From contig CAKPOF010000001.1 of NCBI GenBank assembly GCA_934169725.1, positions 310,001 to 374,000 of the forward strand: 64,000 nucleotides of DNA. The letters are read 5' to 3'. The stretch comes from an uncultured Clostridia bacterium (GTDB lineage: Bacteria > Bacillota > Clostridia > TANB77 > CAG-508). Both the position numbers and the translations under genes were made by a program. Each line of letters starts with the position of its first letter. Position 1 is the first letter of the stretch. The notes under the pieces are model-generated. The model was not told where the DNA came from and did no database searches. It saw only the letters and a program-made list of their open reading frames with translations. Below are positions 1-8,800 of the stretch, piece by piece.

Positions 1-180
1 ACAAACATATTAATAGACTTTTCAAATGTAAAATTAGAATTAAAAAATAAAAATATATTTAAAATTACAAATATAGAAGATGAGAAAGATGACTTTTCAA
101 AAGTTACAATAAAAACTGTAAATGTATTTGAATATGATGTTATATTAAATGAATTAAATTCAGATAATGAAAAAGAATAA
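1..180 (+). CDS. C-terminal end of an unknown protein (cut by window edge)
   Basis: Frame 1 is open from the first base to a TAA at 178-180 and gives 59 residues, beginning TNILIDFSNVKLELKNKN and ending NELNSDNEKE. The start lies outside the window. The piece is acidic and lysine-rich with alternating hydrophobic positions, which suggests a soluble beta-rich end. I recognise no family. It is followed directly by a tRNA-Leu gene. The codon use is like that of the neighbouring genes, so it is probably real coding sequence, but it is too short to name. Confidence 0.6.
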   Translation, partial: TNILIDFSNVKLELKNKNIFKITNIEDEKDDFSKVTIKTVNVFEYDVILNELNSDNEKE

Positions 181-246
181 AAAAATTATAAAATTTTGTA
201 GACTTTTTTTAAGATATATGCTAATATATATTAGTACATATCTTAA

Positions 247-329
247 GCCGATGTGGCGGAATTGGTAGACGCACTGGATTCAAAATCCAGCGGGAAACCA
301 TGTGGGTTCGAGTCCCACCATCGGTACCA
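247..329 (+). tRNA. tRNA-Leu (anticodon CAA)
   Basis: This is a class II tRNA with a seven-base acceptor stem GCCGATG (247-253) pairing with CATCGGT (319-325, one G-T pair). It has a D-arm with TTGGTAGAC, an anticodon stem CTGGA/TCCAG with loop TTCAAAA (anticodon CAA), a short variable arm and a T-arm GGGTTCGAGTCCC. The CCA end is encoded at 327-329. It reads the leucine codon UUG. Confidence 0.95.
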
Positions 330-411
330 ATGTGCATAATAAGACAATTTGAAATTAATATAAATACTTAAATTAGAATATTTTATAAAAATACCTTTTG
401 GTGGTAAAGTG

Positions 412-444
412 AACAGATAATTAATTGATAGTTATCTGTTTTTA
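412..444 (+). terminator. Intrinsic terminator after tRNA-Leu
   Basis: The inverted repeat AACAGATAA (412-420) / TTATCTGTT (432-440) runs into a short T tract. It fits as the stop for the tRNA transcript. Confidence 0.6.
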
Positions 445-476
445 TAGTATAAAAAAGAAGAAAAGGAGGAGAGGTT

Positions 477-494
477 ATGAATTTAACTTTTTAG
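477..494 (+). other. Five-codon mini-ORF (MNLTF) with a strong ribosome site
   Basis: The sequence AAGGAGGAGAGG sits just before ATG AAT TTA ACT TTT TAG. It is followed about 50 bases later by a strong terminator hairpin (545-580). No gene on this strand follows before 1193. A ribosome site this good on a five-codon frame suggests a leader peptide or a short regulatory RNA, but the target is not visible. It could also be chance in purine-rich sequence. Confidence 0.3.
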
Positions 495-544
495 TATTAT
501 GGCATTATAATTTTAAAGTTAATAGTAACTAGGAGTTTAACTCA

Positions 545-580
545 AAAACTAACCATGTGGAGTACACGGTTAGTTTTTTT
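545..580. terminator. Bidirectional terminator
   Basis: The arms AAAACTAACC (545-554) and GGTTAGTTTT (568-577) form a stem with A-rich and T-rich flanks on both sides. It can end the minus-strand DUF1836 gene, whose stop codon lies at 579-581, and the plus-strand transcript carrying the mini-ORF at 477. Confidence 0.75.
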
Positions 581-1064
581 ATAAATTACTTATTTCTTGT
601 TTGGTATATATTGAGTATGCACAGGAAAGCAAAACAGATTTTAATAAATAAGTAGATTCATTTTTTGAATAAGTATCAATAAAATCTTTTTTATCAAATA
701 CACATTCTAAGGCTTTTTCAAATAAGTTACAAAAATTATTATAGGTTAAATCAATGCTAGACTTGCTTAATGCTAAATCAATTAAAATTTTTATATCATT
801 AATTTTATATACTTCTTTTAAAATACAAATAACAAAAAATTTAGCTAAATGATTTTTTGTATATTTTTTTTTGATAGGTGGTTCTATAATTTTATTTTTT
901 ACATAATTGTTAATCATGTTTTTGGTTAGTATTAAATTACAGTCTTCTATATAAATACTTGATAAAGTATTATTTACAAGAGTAACAACTTGATCTAAAT
1001 ATAGATTTATATTTGGTAATTCATTCCATCTAGGAAGATGGATATTCATGTTTTCATAATTCAT
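579..1064 (-). CDS. DUF1836 family protein (putative regulator)
   Basis: The protein has 161 residues. The N-terminus reads LPRWNELPNINLYLDQVV, followed by a long helical section with ITKNMINNYVKNK-like and PPIKKKYTKNHLA motifs. These are the hallmarks of the DUF1836 family, which is common in Firmicutes and has a MerR-like winged-helix look. The start is ATG at 1064, behind AAAGGGAC. No experimental role is known to me. The gene is divergent from the acyl-CoA synthetase at 1193, and their promoters share a 12-base palindrome. That arrangement suggests this protein may control one or both genes, which is inference. It is full-length for the family. Confidence 0.85.
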   Translation of the reverse strand: MNYENMNIHLPRWNELPNINLYLDQVVTLVNNTLSSIYIEDCNLILTKNMINNYVKNKIIEPPIKKKYTKNHLAKFFVICILKEVYKINDIKILIDLALSKSSIDLTYNNFCNLFEKALECVFDKKDFIDTYSKNESTYLLKSVLLSCAYSIYTKQEISNL

Positions 1065-1101
1065 AATTTATAGTCCCTTTCATAATATGTAAACTTACAT
1101 T

Positions 1102-1161
1102 ATATTATCATAATTAGAATTGATAGTCAATATTGACAAAGTTAAAGCAATGTGTTAATCT
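1102..1161. promoter_or_regulatory. Divergent overlapping promoters with palindromic operator
   Basis: On the plus strand, TTGACA (1133-1138) and TAATCT (1156-1161) are 17 bases apart and serve the acyl-CoA synthetase. On the minus strand, TTGACT (complement of 1125-1130) and TAATAT (complement of 1102-1107) are also 17 apart and serve DUF1836. Both -35 boxes fall on the perfect palindrome GTCAATATTGAC (1126-1137). A protein bound there would cover both -35 boxes. Confidence 0.7.
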
Positions 1162-1192
1162 GGTTTTAAAAACTAGATAAGGAGATAATATT

Positions 1193-2905
1193 ATGAAAAA
1201 TCAATTAAGAGAACTTCCAAGGTTTGAAAATGTAAAAGAGATTATATATAATTCAGTAAAGTTGTATCCTAATAATATAGCCTTTACTATAAAGAAAAAA
1301 GATAGTAATGAAATTAAATATACAAATATTACATATACAAAATTATTAGAAGATATAAATGCATTAGGAAGTGTTTTATATCAAAAAGGATTAAAGGGAA
1401 AAAGAATTGCAATTATAGGTAGAAATAGATATGAATGGTCAATATCTCATTTATCATGCTTATTAGGAGGAATTGTTTCAGTACCACTAGATAAAGATTT
1501 GCAAATGGATGAATTGGAAGAATCTTTAATTAGAAGTAAAGTTGATGCTATTATTTTTGATGAAAAATTATCAGAAAAATTAAAAGAAATACAAGCACGT
1601 AAAAAAACAAATTTAAAATATTATATATGTATGAGTAATTTTGAAGAATTTGAGAATATAGAAGAATTATTAAATGTTGGAAAAGACATGATGAAAAATG
1701 GAAATAATGAATATATGGATTGTAAGATTGATTCTAAAGATATGAGTATATTATTGTTTACATCAGGAACTACAGCTAAATCCAAAGCTGTAATGTTGTC
1801 TCAATATGGAATTGCTACAAATGTGTATGATATGCAAATTGTAGAAAATTTTTATGATACAGATGTTAATATTGCTTTTTTACCGTTTCATCATATATTT
1901 GGTTCAACTGGGATGATTGTAATGTTAGCGTGTGGAGTAAAAACTGTATTTCCAGATGGATTAAGATATATAAAACAAAATTTAATTGAATACAAGGTAT
2001 CTGTATTTGTTGGAGTACCTTTACTTATAGATAAAATGTATTCAAATATTGAAAAAGAATTAAAAAAACAAGGAAAAATGAAGATAGTAAAGACAGCGAT
2101 AAAAATTAGTAATGTATTATTAAAATTACATATTGATATAAGAAGAAAAATATTTAAACAAATTATAGATGCTTTAGGTGGAAACATGAGATTTATTATT
2201 TCTGGAGGAGCACCACTGGATAAAAACATTGAGAAAAAATTTAATGAATTTGGAATACATATTGTGCAAGGATATGGTTTAACAGAAACATCACCAGTTA
2301 TATCAGCAGAAAATGATAAATATACTAAATATGGTTCAGTAGGTATACCAATGAAAAATGCACGAGTTGAAATTGTTGATAAAGATAAGAATGGTATAGG
2401 TGAAATTGTAGTAAAAGGACCTAATGTAATGATAGGTTATTATGAAAATGAAGAAGCAACAAAAGAAGTTTTGAAAGATGGAGCTTTTTATACTGGTGAT
2501 TTAGGATATATAGATAAAGAAGGATTTTTATTTATTACAGGAAGAAAAAAAGATATGATTGTATTAAAAAATGGTAAAAAAGTATTTCCAGAGGAGATAG
2601 AAACAATAATAAATAGAAATGAGGAAATAGAAGAAAGTTTTGTCTATGGAATGAAAGATAAAGATGATGAAAGTAAAATAAAGGTAGCTGTAAAGGTTGT
2701 ATATAATAAAGATATAGTTAAAAAGAAGTATGGTGATATTTCAAATGAAGATTTATATAATATTATTTGGAATAAAATAAAAGAAGTTAACAAAACATTG
2801 CCTAGATATAAATATATAATGAGTATGATATTAACAGATGAACCATTAATAAAAACTACTACACATAAAATAAAAAGAAATGAAGAACTAAATAAATTAA
2901 TGTAA
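1193..2905 (+). CDS. Long-chain acyl-CoA synthetase (AMP-forming)
   Basis: This is a 570-residue member of the adenylate-forming ANL superfamily that activates fatty acids to acyl-AMP and then acyl-CoA. The phosphate-binding loop LLFTSGTTAKSKAVML lies near residues 187-202, the A5 motif GYGLTETSP near 360-368, and the A7/A8 hinge region YTGDLGYIDKEGFLFITGR near 432-450. The catalytic lysine region falls in the C-terminal subdomain (KIKRNEEL at the end). The start ATG follows AAGGAGAT. The gene is monocistronic and divergent from DUF1836. The length is close to that of short bacterial FadD-type enzymes. The exact substrate cannot be told from sequence. An acyl-ACP synthetase role is possible. 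Confidence 0.88.
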   Translation: MKNQLRELPRFENVKEIIYNSVKLYPNNIAFTIKKKDSNEIKYTNITYTKLLEDINALGSVLYQKGLKGKRIAIIGRNRYEWSISHLSCLLGGIVSVPLDKDLQMDELEESLIRSKVDAIIFDEKLSEKLKEIQARKKTNLKYYICMSNFEEFENIEELLNVGKDMMKNGNNEYMDCKIDSKDMSILLFTSGTTAKSKAVMLSQYGIATNVYDMQIVENFYDTDVNIAFLPFHHIFGSTGMIVMLACGVKTVFPDGLRYIKQNLIEYKVSVFVGVPLLIDKMYSNIEKELKKQGKMKIVKTAIKISNVLLKLHIDIRRKIFKQIIDALGGNMRFIISGGAPLDKNIEKKFNEFGIHIVQGYGLTETSPVISAENDKYTKYGSVGIPMKNARVEIVDKDKNGIGEIVVKGPNVMIGYYENEEATKEVLKDGAFYTGDLGYIDKEGFLFITGRKKDMIVLKNGKKVFPEEIETIINRNEEIEESFVYGMKDKDDESKIKVAVKVVYNKDIVKKKYGDISNEDLYNIIWNKIKEVNKTLPRYKYIMSMILTDEPLIKTTTHKIKRNEELNKLM

Positions 2906-2967
2906 ATAAATAAGTATAGTTATGAAATTATTTTGAATAAAATAGTTTTGTAACTAATTTTTAATTA

Positions 2968-2996
2968 TTGACTAATAAAAAACTTTTTATTATACT
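2968..2996 (+). promoter_or_regulatory. Sigma-A-type promoter for the GLUG pilin-like gene
   Basis: TTGACT (2968-2973) and TATACT (2991-2996) are separated by 17 bases and lie 40 bases before the ATG at 3036. Confidence 0.65.
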
Positions 2997-3035
2997 ATTT
3001 CTGTATTTTAGAAAAAATAATTAGGAGTGATTATT

Positions 3036-4841
3036 ATGAAAAAAACAAAAGAAGAAAATGCTATTACATTAATTGCTTTAGTTATCACAATAATAGTTTT
3101 GCTAATACTTGCAGGAATAAGTATTAATGCTATAACAGGAGACAATGGAATATTAAAAATGACACAGCAGGCTAAAGTAGAAAATGAAATAGCTACAGAA
3201 AAAGAAATTGTAATTAGATCAGCCAATGCAGCTCTTATGAATACTAAGGGAGAAGAGTTTAGCTTGAATGATTTGCAAAAAGAGTTGGATATAGAAGCTG
3301 GAAATGGAAAAACAGAAGCATCAGATGAAGGAAACTCGTATGATGTAATATTCAAAGATACTAATAGATTATATACAGTAAATAAAGAAGGAGATGTGAC
3401 TGGCCAAGGAGAAATATCAAAGGATTCAAATCCAGGAGATATAAAAAAGAATCAAAATAATGAAAAATTATCAGGCGATGATGAGGAACATGCATACGAA
3501 ATAGCATCAATAGAAGACCTGGTACAATTTTCTAAAATGACCAATGAAGGAAATAATTTTGAAGGTAAATATGTAAAAATAACAAAAAATTTAAATTTCA
3601 ATTCAAATTATTCGTATGCGGATCCAAATAATACGTCAATTTTTGGAGATTATAATAGTGATAATCTTGTGGAAGGAATAAAAACAGAATTAACTAAAGA
3701 TGGTGCTAGAGGTTTTATACCAATAAAACAATTTGCGGGAACAATTTTGGGACAAAATAATAAAATAAATAATATAAGAATTATAGAAATACCAGTTAGG
3801 AGTGACAAATATTTGGGATTTGTAAAAGAAAATGTTGGGAATATTCAAGATTTAAAACTTTCTGGTACATTAAATGTTGATATGGTAGATGGAAATAAAA
3901 CGAGGTATTTTATAGGCGGTGCATGTGGCGCAAATGAAGGAACTATGAAGAATATAGAAAATGAAATTGAACTTAAATTAAATCTTCAATCAGGAATTGC
4001 AATGTTTTATGCAGGAGGAATTGCTGGTGGATTGGCAGGAGACTCTGATACACAAAAAGAGGCAATTATAGAAAATAGCACCAATAAGGCAAAGTTTTAT
4101 ATAACTGGAGTAGCTGATAATAGAATAGGTGGAATAGCAGGTTATGTTGATACATCGAAAATATATAATTGTAAAAATGAAGCTTATGTAAGAGTAGAAA
4201 GTTCAGATTTTTCATGCATAGGTGGAGTTGCTGGTGATGTGTATGACACAACAATAGAAAATAGTTGTAATATAGGAAGTTTAGAAGCTATAAGCAATAA
4301 TAGAATTTATCTTGGTGGAATAAGTGCAATGGATAATAATTTGAAAATAAAAAATTCATATAATGCAGGAGAAATAATATCAAATGGATATGCTGCAAGA
4401 ACGGGAGGAATAACAGGTTCAAGTGAAAATGGAACAACGATAGAAAATTGTTATAACACAGGAAAAATAAGAACAACATCTAATAGTACAACAATTAGAG
4501 TAGGGGGATTGATTGGATTTACATTTGATAGAAACAATGAAGAACCATTAACAGTTAAAAATTCATATAATGCAGGAATAATGGATATACAAGGACAAGC
4601 ATCACAAAAAGGAACATTATATGGTACATTCTGTGGAACTATACAAAATTGTTATGCTCTTCAAACTAATGGAATAGAATTAGCGGGAAGTACGAATGAT
4701 AAAATAACAACAATAAATTGTGCTACAAAAACAGCAGAAGAAATGAGAAATTTAGATTTTGTAAATTTATTAAATTCAAGTATGTTTAAAAAAGATTCTA
4801 ATAATATAAATAATGGATATCCAATATTAATATGGCAATAA
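3036..4841 (+). CDS. Pilin-like surface protein with GLUG repeats
   Basis: The protein has 601 residues. I chose ATG 3036 because AGGAG lies eight bases upstream; an in-frame GTG at 3027 overlaps that site. A charged N-terminus is followed by ITLIALVITIIVLLILAGI (about residues 10-28). This is a type IV pilin-like hydrophobic helix, but it has Ala where classic pilins carry Glu5. A spacer follows, and from about residue 150 a beta-helix-like region. From about 290 to 520 there are repeated G-G-I-A-G and N-x-Y-N-x-G units (GLUG motif). GLUG domains occur in extracellular adhesins and proteases of gut bacteria. The protein is likely exported, held by its N-terminal helix and displayed on the surface. 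Its function is unknown. It has its own promoter and no operon partner. Confidence 0.75.
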   Translation: MKKTKEENAITLIALVITIIVLLILAGISINAITGDNGILKMTQQAKVENEIATEKEIVIRSANAALMNTKGEEFSLNDLQKELDIEAGNGKTEASDEGNSYDVIFKDTNRLYTVNKEGDVTGQGEISKDSNPGDIKKNQNNEKLSGDDEEHAYEIASIEDLVQFSKMTNEGNNFEGKYVKITKNLNFNSNYSYADPNNTSIFGDYNSDNLVEGIKTELTKDGARGFIPIKQFAGTILGQNNKINNIRIIEIPVRSDKYLGFVKENVGNIQDLKLSGTLNVDMVDGNKTRYFIGGACGANEGTMKNIENEIELKLNLQSGIAMFYAGGIAGGLAGDSDTQKEAIIENSTNKAKFYITGVADNRIGGIAGYVDTSKIYNCKNEAYVRVESSDFSCIGGVAGDVYDTTIENSCNIGSLEAISNNRIYLGGISAMDNNLKIKNSYNAGEIISNGYAARTGGITGSSENGTTIENCYNTGKIRTTSNSTTIRVGGLIGFTFDRNNEEPLTVKNSYNAGIMDIQGQASQKGTLYGTFCGTIQNCYALQTNGIELAGSTNDKITTINCATKTAEEMRNLDFVNLLNSSMFKKDSNNINNGYPILIWQ

Positions 4842-4903
4842 GAAATATTAATATAAAATAGTTATAATTATAATTGGTTTTTATGAAGAGTTGATGAAAT
4901 TAG

Positions 4904-4932
4904 TTGACAAAGTAAAATAGATAGGATATTAT
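4904..4932 (+). promoter_or_regulatory. Promoter of the rubrerythrin gene
   Basis: TTGACA (4904-4909) and TATTAT (4927-4932) are 17 bases apart. The long leader to the ATG at 5010 ends in a strong AAAGGAGG ribosome site. Confidence 0.65.
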
Positions 4933-5009
4933 ATAAAAAATATTGTAATATTATTTATTATGAATATTTCAGTATAAAAAAAGTAATATTTCTAAAGGAG
5001 GAATATAAA

Positions 5010-5555
5010 ATGTCAGTTAATTTAAAAGGAACAAAAACAGAAAAAAATTTAATGGAGGCTTTTGCAGGAGAATCTCAAGCAAGAAATAAATATACTTATT
5101 TTGCTTCAAAAGCTAAAAAAGAAGGATATGAACAAATAGCAGCAATATTTGAGGAAACAGCTCAAAATGAAAAAGAACATGCAAAAATGTGGTTCAAATT
5201 ATTACAAGGTGGAGACATAAAAACAACTGTAGAAAATTTAAAATCAGCAGCAGAAGGAGAAAACTACGAATGGACAGATATGTATGACAGAATGGCTAAA
5301 GAAGCTAAAGAAGAAGGATTTGATCATATTGCATATTTATTTGAAGCAGTAGGAAAAATAGAAAAAGAACATGAAGAAAGATATAAAAAATTAATAGAAA
5401 ATGTAGAAGGTGGATTAGTATTTAGCCGTGATGGTGATAGAATATGGAAATGTAGAAACTGTGGACATATTGTAATTGGAAAATCTGCTCCAGAGATTTG
5501 TCCTGTATGTAGTCACCCAAAAGCATTTTTTGAAATAAAAGCAGAAAATTACTAA
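5010..5555 (+). CDS. Rubrerythrin
   Basis: This 181-residue non-haem iron protein detoxifies peroxide in anaerobes. The N-terminal ferritin-like four-helix domain (about 1-140) carries the Glu and ExxH ligands of the di-iron site, for example AGESQARNKY, EETAQNEKEHA and EAVGKIEKEHEERY. The C-terminal rubredoxin-like domain has two Cys-x-x-Cys knuckles, WKCRNCGH and EICPVCSHP. The length is standard for the family. It is a single-gene unit with its own promoter and a strong terminator. The presence of this gene supports an anaerobic lifestyle. Confidence 0.95.
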   Translation: MSVNLKGTKTEKNLMEAFAGESQARNKYTYFASKAKKEGYEQIAAIFEETAQNEKEHAKMWFKLLQGGDIKTTVENLKSAAEGENYEWTDMYDRMAKEAKEEGFDHIAYLFEAVGKIEKEHEERYKKLIENVEGGLVFSRDGDRIWKCRNCGHIVIGKSAPEICPVCSHPKAFFEIKAENY

Positions 5556-5577
5556 AATAAAATTATAGTATTTTTAG

Positions 5578-5627
5578 TAGAACCCCAATTATTGGACAAA
5601 TAGTTTGATAATAGGGGTTCTATTTTA
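5578..5627 (+). terminator. Rubrerythrin terminator
   Basis: The stem TAGAACCCC / GGGGTTCTA (5578-5586 with 5614-5622) is followed by a T-rich tail. Confidence 0.85.
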
Positions 5628-5648
5628 TTTGAAATTAATATGTTATCT

Positions 5649-5797
5649 TATAAAATTCAATATTTATTATTTTTAAGTGCTTTGGTGTCGCAATCTATTA
5701 ATTAAAAATTAATAGTAGATTGCTCCAAATCGCACTCACTACCGTTCGTTTGATCGCTTACGCAGCACTTTACAAATAATAAATATTGAATTTTATA
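5649..5797 (+). repeat. Dispersed palindromic repeat, copy A
   Basis: The left outer arm (about 5650-5673) is the exact reverse complement of the right arm 5774-5797 (AAATAATAAATATTGAATTT and on). Inside it the pair AAGTGC / GCACTT flanks the conserved core: TTGGTGTCGCAA, a small hairpin CAATCTA/TAGATTG, then TTGCTCCAAATCGCACTCAC and a stretch ending ATCGCTTACGC. It lies between the rubrerythrin terminator and dnaE. The whole 5556-5884 gap consists of that terminator, this element and a short promoter region. Confidence 0.85.
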
Positions 5798-5884
5798 TTT
5801 TTAAATTTGTTTGTAAATATAAGTATAAGTATGATATAATTTCTAATAGTTTATATAAGATTAAATAGAGAAGAGGAAAAAGAA

Positions 5885-8800
5885 ATGTCTGATTTTGTGC
5901 ATTTACACATACATAGTGAATTTAGTTTATTAGATGGTGCAAATAGAATAAAGGACTTGCCAGTAAGAGCAAAAGAATTAGGAATGGATGCAATAGCATT
6001 AACAGATCATGGAGTTATGTATGGAGCTATTGATTTTTATAAAGCATGTAAAAAAGAGGGAGTAAAACCTATTATAGGTTGTGAAGTTTATGTAGCACCT
6101 AGAAGTAGATTTGACAAAGAACCTAATGTAGATAATAGATATAATCATTTGATATTATTAGCAAAAAATAATGAAGGATATAAAAATTTAAGTAAATTAG
6201 TATCAATAGGTTTTGTTGATGGATATTATTATAAACCACGTATAGATTTAGAAGTATTAGAGAAATATCATGAAGGATTAATATGTTTGAGTGCTTGTTT
6301 AGCTGGTTCTGTGAATCAAGCTTTATTAAATGGACAAGAAGATAAGGCAGAAGAAATTGCTTTATGGCACAAAAAAGTTTTTGGAAAAGATTATTATATT
6401 GAACTTCAAAATAATGGGATTAAAGAGCAGGTTTTGGCAAACCAAAAATTGGTACAGTTAGCTAGAAAATTAGATATACCATTAGTTGCAACAAATGATG
6501 CACATTATTTAAAAAGAGAAGATGCTTATAATCATGAAGTTTTGCTATGTATACAAACTGGAAAAAGAATGAGTGATCCAGACAGAATGAGATTTGATAC
6601 AGAAGAATTGTATGTTAAATCACCAGAGGAAATGATAGAATATTTTAAGGCTTTTCCAGATGCTATAGAAAATACGGTTAAAATAGCAGAAGAATGTAAT
6701 ATAGAATTTGAATTTGGACATACTATATTGCCAAATTATGATGTACCACCAGAATATAAAACACATTATGATTTTTTTAAGAAACTTTGTGATGATGGAA
6801 TAAAAAAGAGATATGGTGAAAATCCAAGCAAAGAGATATGGGATAGGGCTAATTACGAAATTGAAATAATAAAAAAGATGGGATATGTTGATTATTTTTT
6901 AATTGTGTGGGATTTTATTAATTATGCAAAAACACATAATATACCAGTAGGGCCTGGACGTGGGTCAGGAGCAGGTTCAATTATTGCATATGCTATAGAA
7001 ATAACTGATATTGACCCAATTAAATATGGGTTACTTTTTGAAAGATTTTTAAATCCTGAAAGAATTAGTATGCCAGATTTTGATGTCGATTTTTGCTATG
7101 AGCATAGACAAGATGTAATTGATTATGTAGCGAGAAAATATGGTCATGATCATGTTTCTCAGATTATAACTTTTGGAACAATGTCAGCTAGAATGGTAAT
7201 AAGAGATGTTGCAAGAGTACTAGATGTTCCATATGCTGAAGCAGATACTCTAGCTAAAATGATTCCAAATGAGTTGCATATTACAATAAAAAAAGCATTA
7301 GAACAAAATGTAGAATTAAGAGAAAGATATGAAAATGATGAACAAGTTAAAAATTTACTAAATATTGCAATGGGATTAGAAGGAATGCCAAGACAGGCAT
7401 CAACACATGCATGTGGAATTGTTATTACTAAAGAGCCAGTAGATACTTATGTTCCTTTATATGTTAGGGATAACCAAATTTCAACCCAATATATAATGAC
7501 AACATTAGAAGAGCTAGGATTGTTAAAAATGGACTTTTTGGGGTTAAGAACATTGACAGTTATACAAGATACAATTGACTTAGTAAAAAATAATAGAGGA
7601 ATTGATGTAGAATTTGATAAAGATATGTCTGATCCTAAAGTATATAAATTGTGGCAAGAGGGAAAATCTTGTGGAATATTTCAGTTTGAATCTCAAGGTA
7701 TGACAAATTTCATGAAAGAACTAAAACCAGATTGCTTAGAAGATTTAATAGCTGGAGTATCTTTATATAGACCAGGTCCTATGGATCAAATACCTAGATA
7801 TATTAGAGGAAAACAAAATCCGGGACATAATGAATATACACATCCTAGTTTGGAACCAATATTAAATGTTACATATGGATGTATGGTGTATCAAGAACAA
7901 GTAATGCAAATTGTTCGAGATTTAGCTGGTTATTCATTAGGAAGAGCTGATTTGGTAAGAAGAGCAATGGGAAAGAAAAAACTAGATGTAATGGCTAAAG
8001 AAAGAGAAATTTTTATAAATGGACAAGTAGACGAAAATGGAAATATCATTGTTCCTGGATGTGTAAGAAATGGAATAGATGCAAAATCAGCAGATAAAAT
8101 ATTTGATGAAATGTCAGAATTTGCTAAATATGCATTTAATAAATCACATGCTGCTTGTTATGCAGTAGTAGCATATAGAACAGCATATTTAAAAGCTTAT
8201 TATCCAGCTGAATTTATGGCTGCTACATTAAATAGTTTTTTGGGGAATTTAGATAAGATACCTCAATATATAGATGAATGTAAAGCATTGGGAATAGAGA
8301 TTTTAAAACCAGAAATAAATAAAAGTAGCACAAAGTTTACGGTAGAGGATGGAAAAATCAGATTTGGTTTAGGAAGTATAAAAAATGTAGGAACAGTACC
8401 TGTAGATAATATAGTAAAAGAAAGAAATGAAAATGGAGAATACAAAAGCTTTACAGATTTTTGCGAAAGAATAGCAAATGGTGCAGTAAATAAGAAATGT
8501 GTAGAAAGTTTAATAAAAGCTGGTGTATTTGATAATTTTGAACAAACAAGAAGTACATTGCTTGCTTCATTTGAAAATATAATGGATGTAATACAGAGTA
8601 GTAATAAAAAGGGTTTTTCAGGGCAAGTATCAATGTTTGATTTAGGTACTGAAGAAGACAAAAAAGAAATGAATGAAAAAAAATATACATTTGAAGAACA
8701 TGAAGAAATGTCAGACAAAGAAATGTTATCAATTGAAAAAGAAATGCTTGGTATATATATATCTGGACATCCATTAGAAAAATTTAGAAATCAAATTGAA

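Noticed and set aside
3027..3035. GTG start at 3027 for the GLUG pilin-like protein
   Set aside because: The GTG overlaps the AGGAG ribosome site that properly serves ATG 3036.
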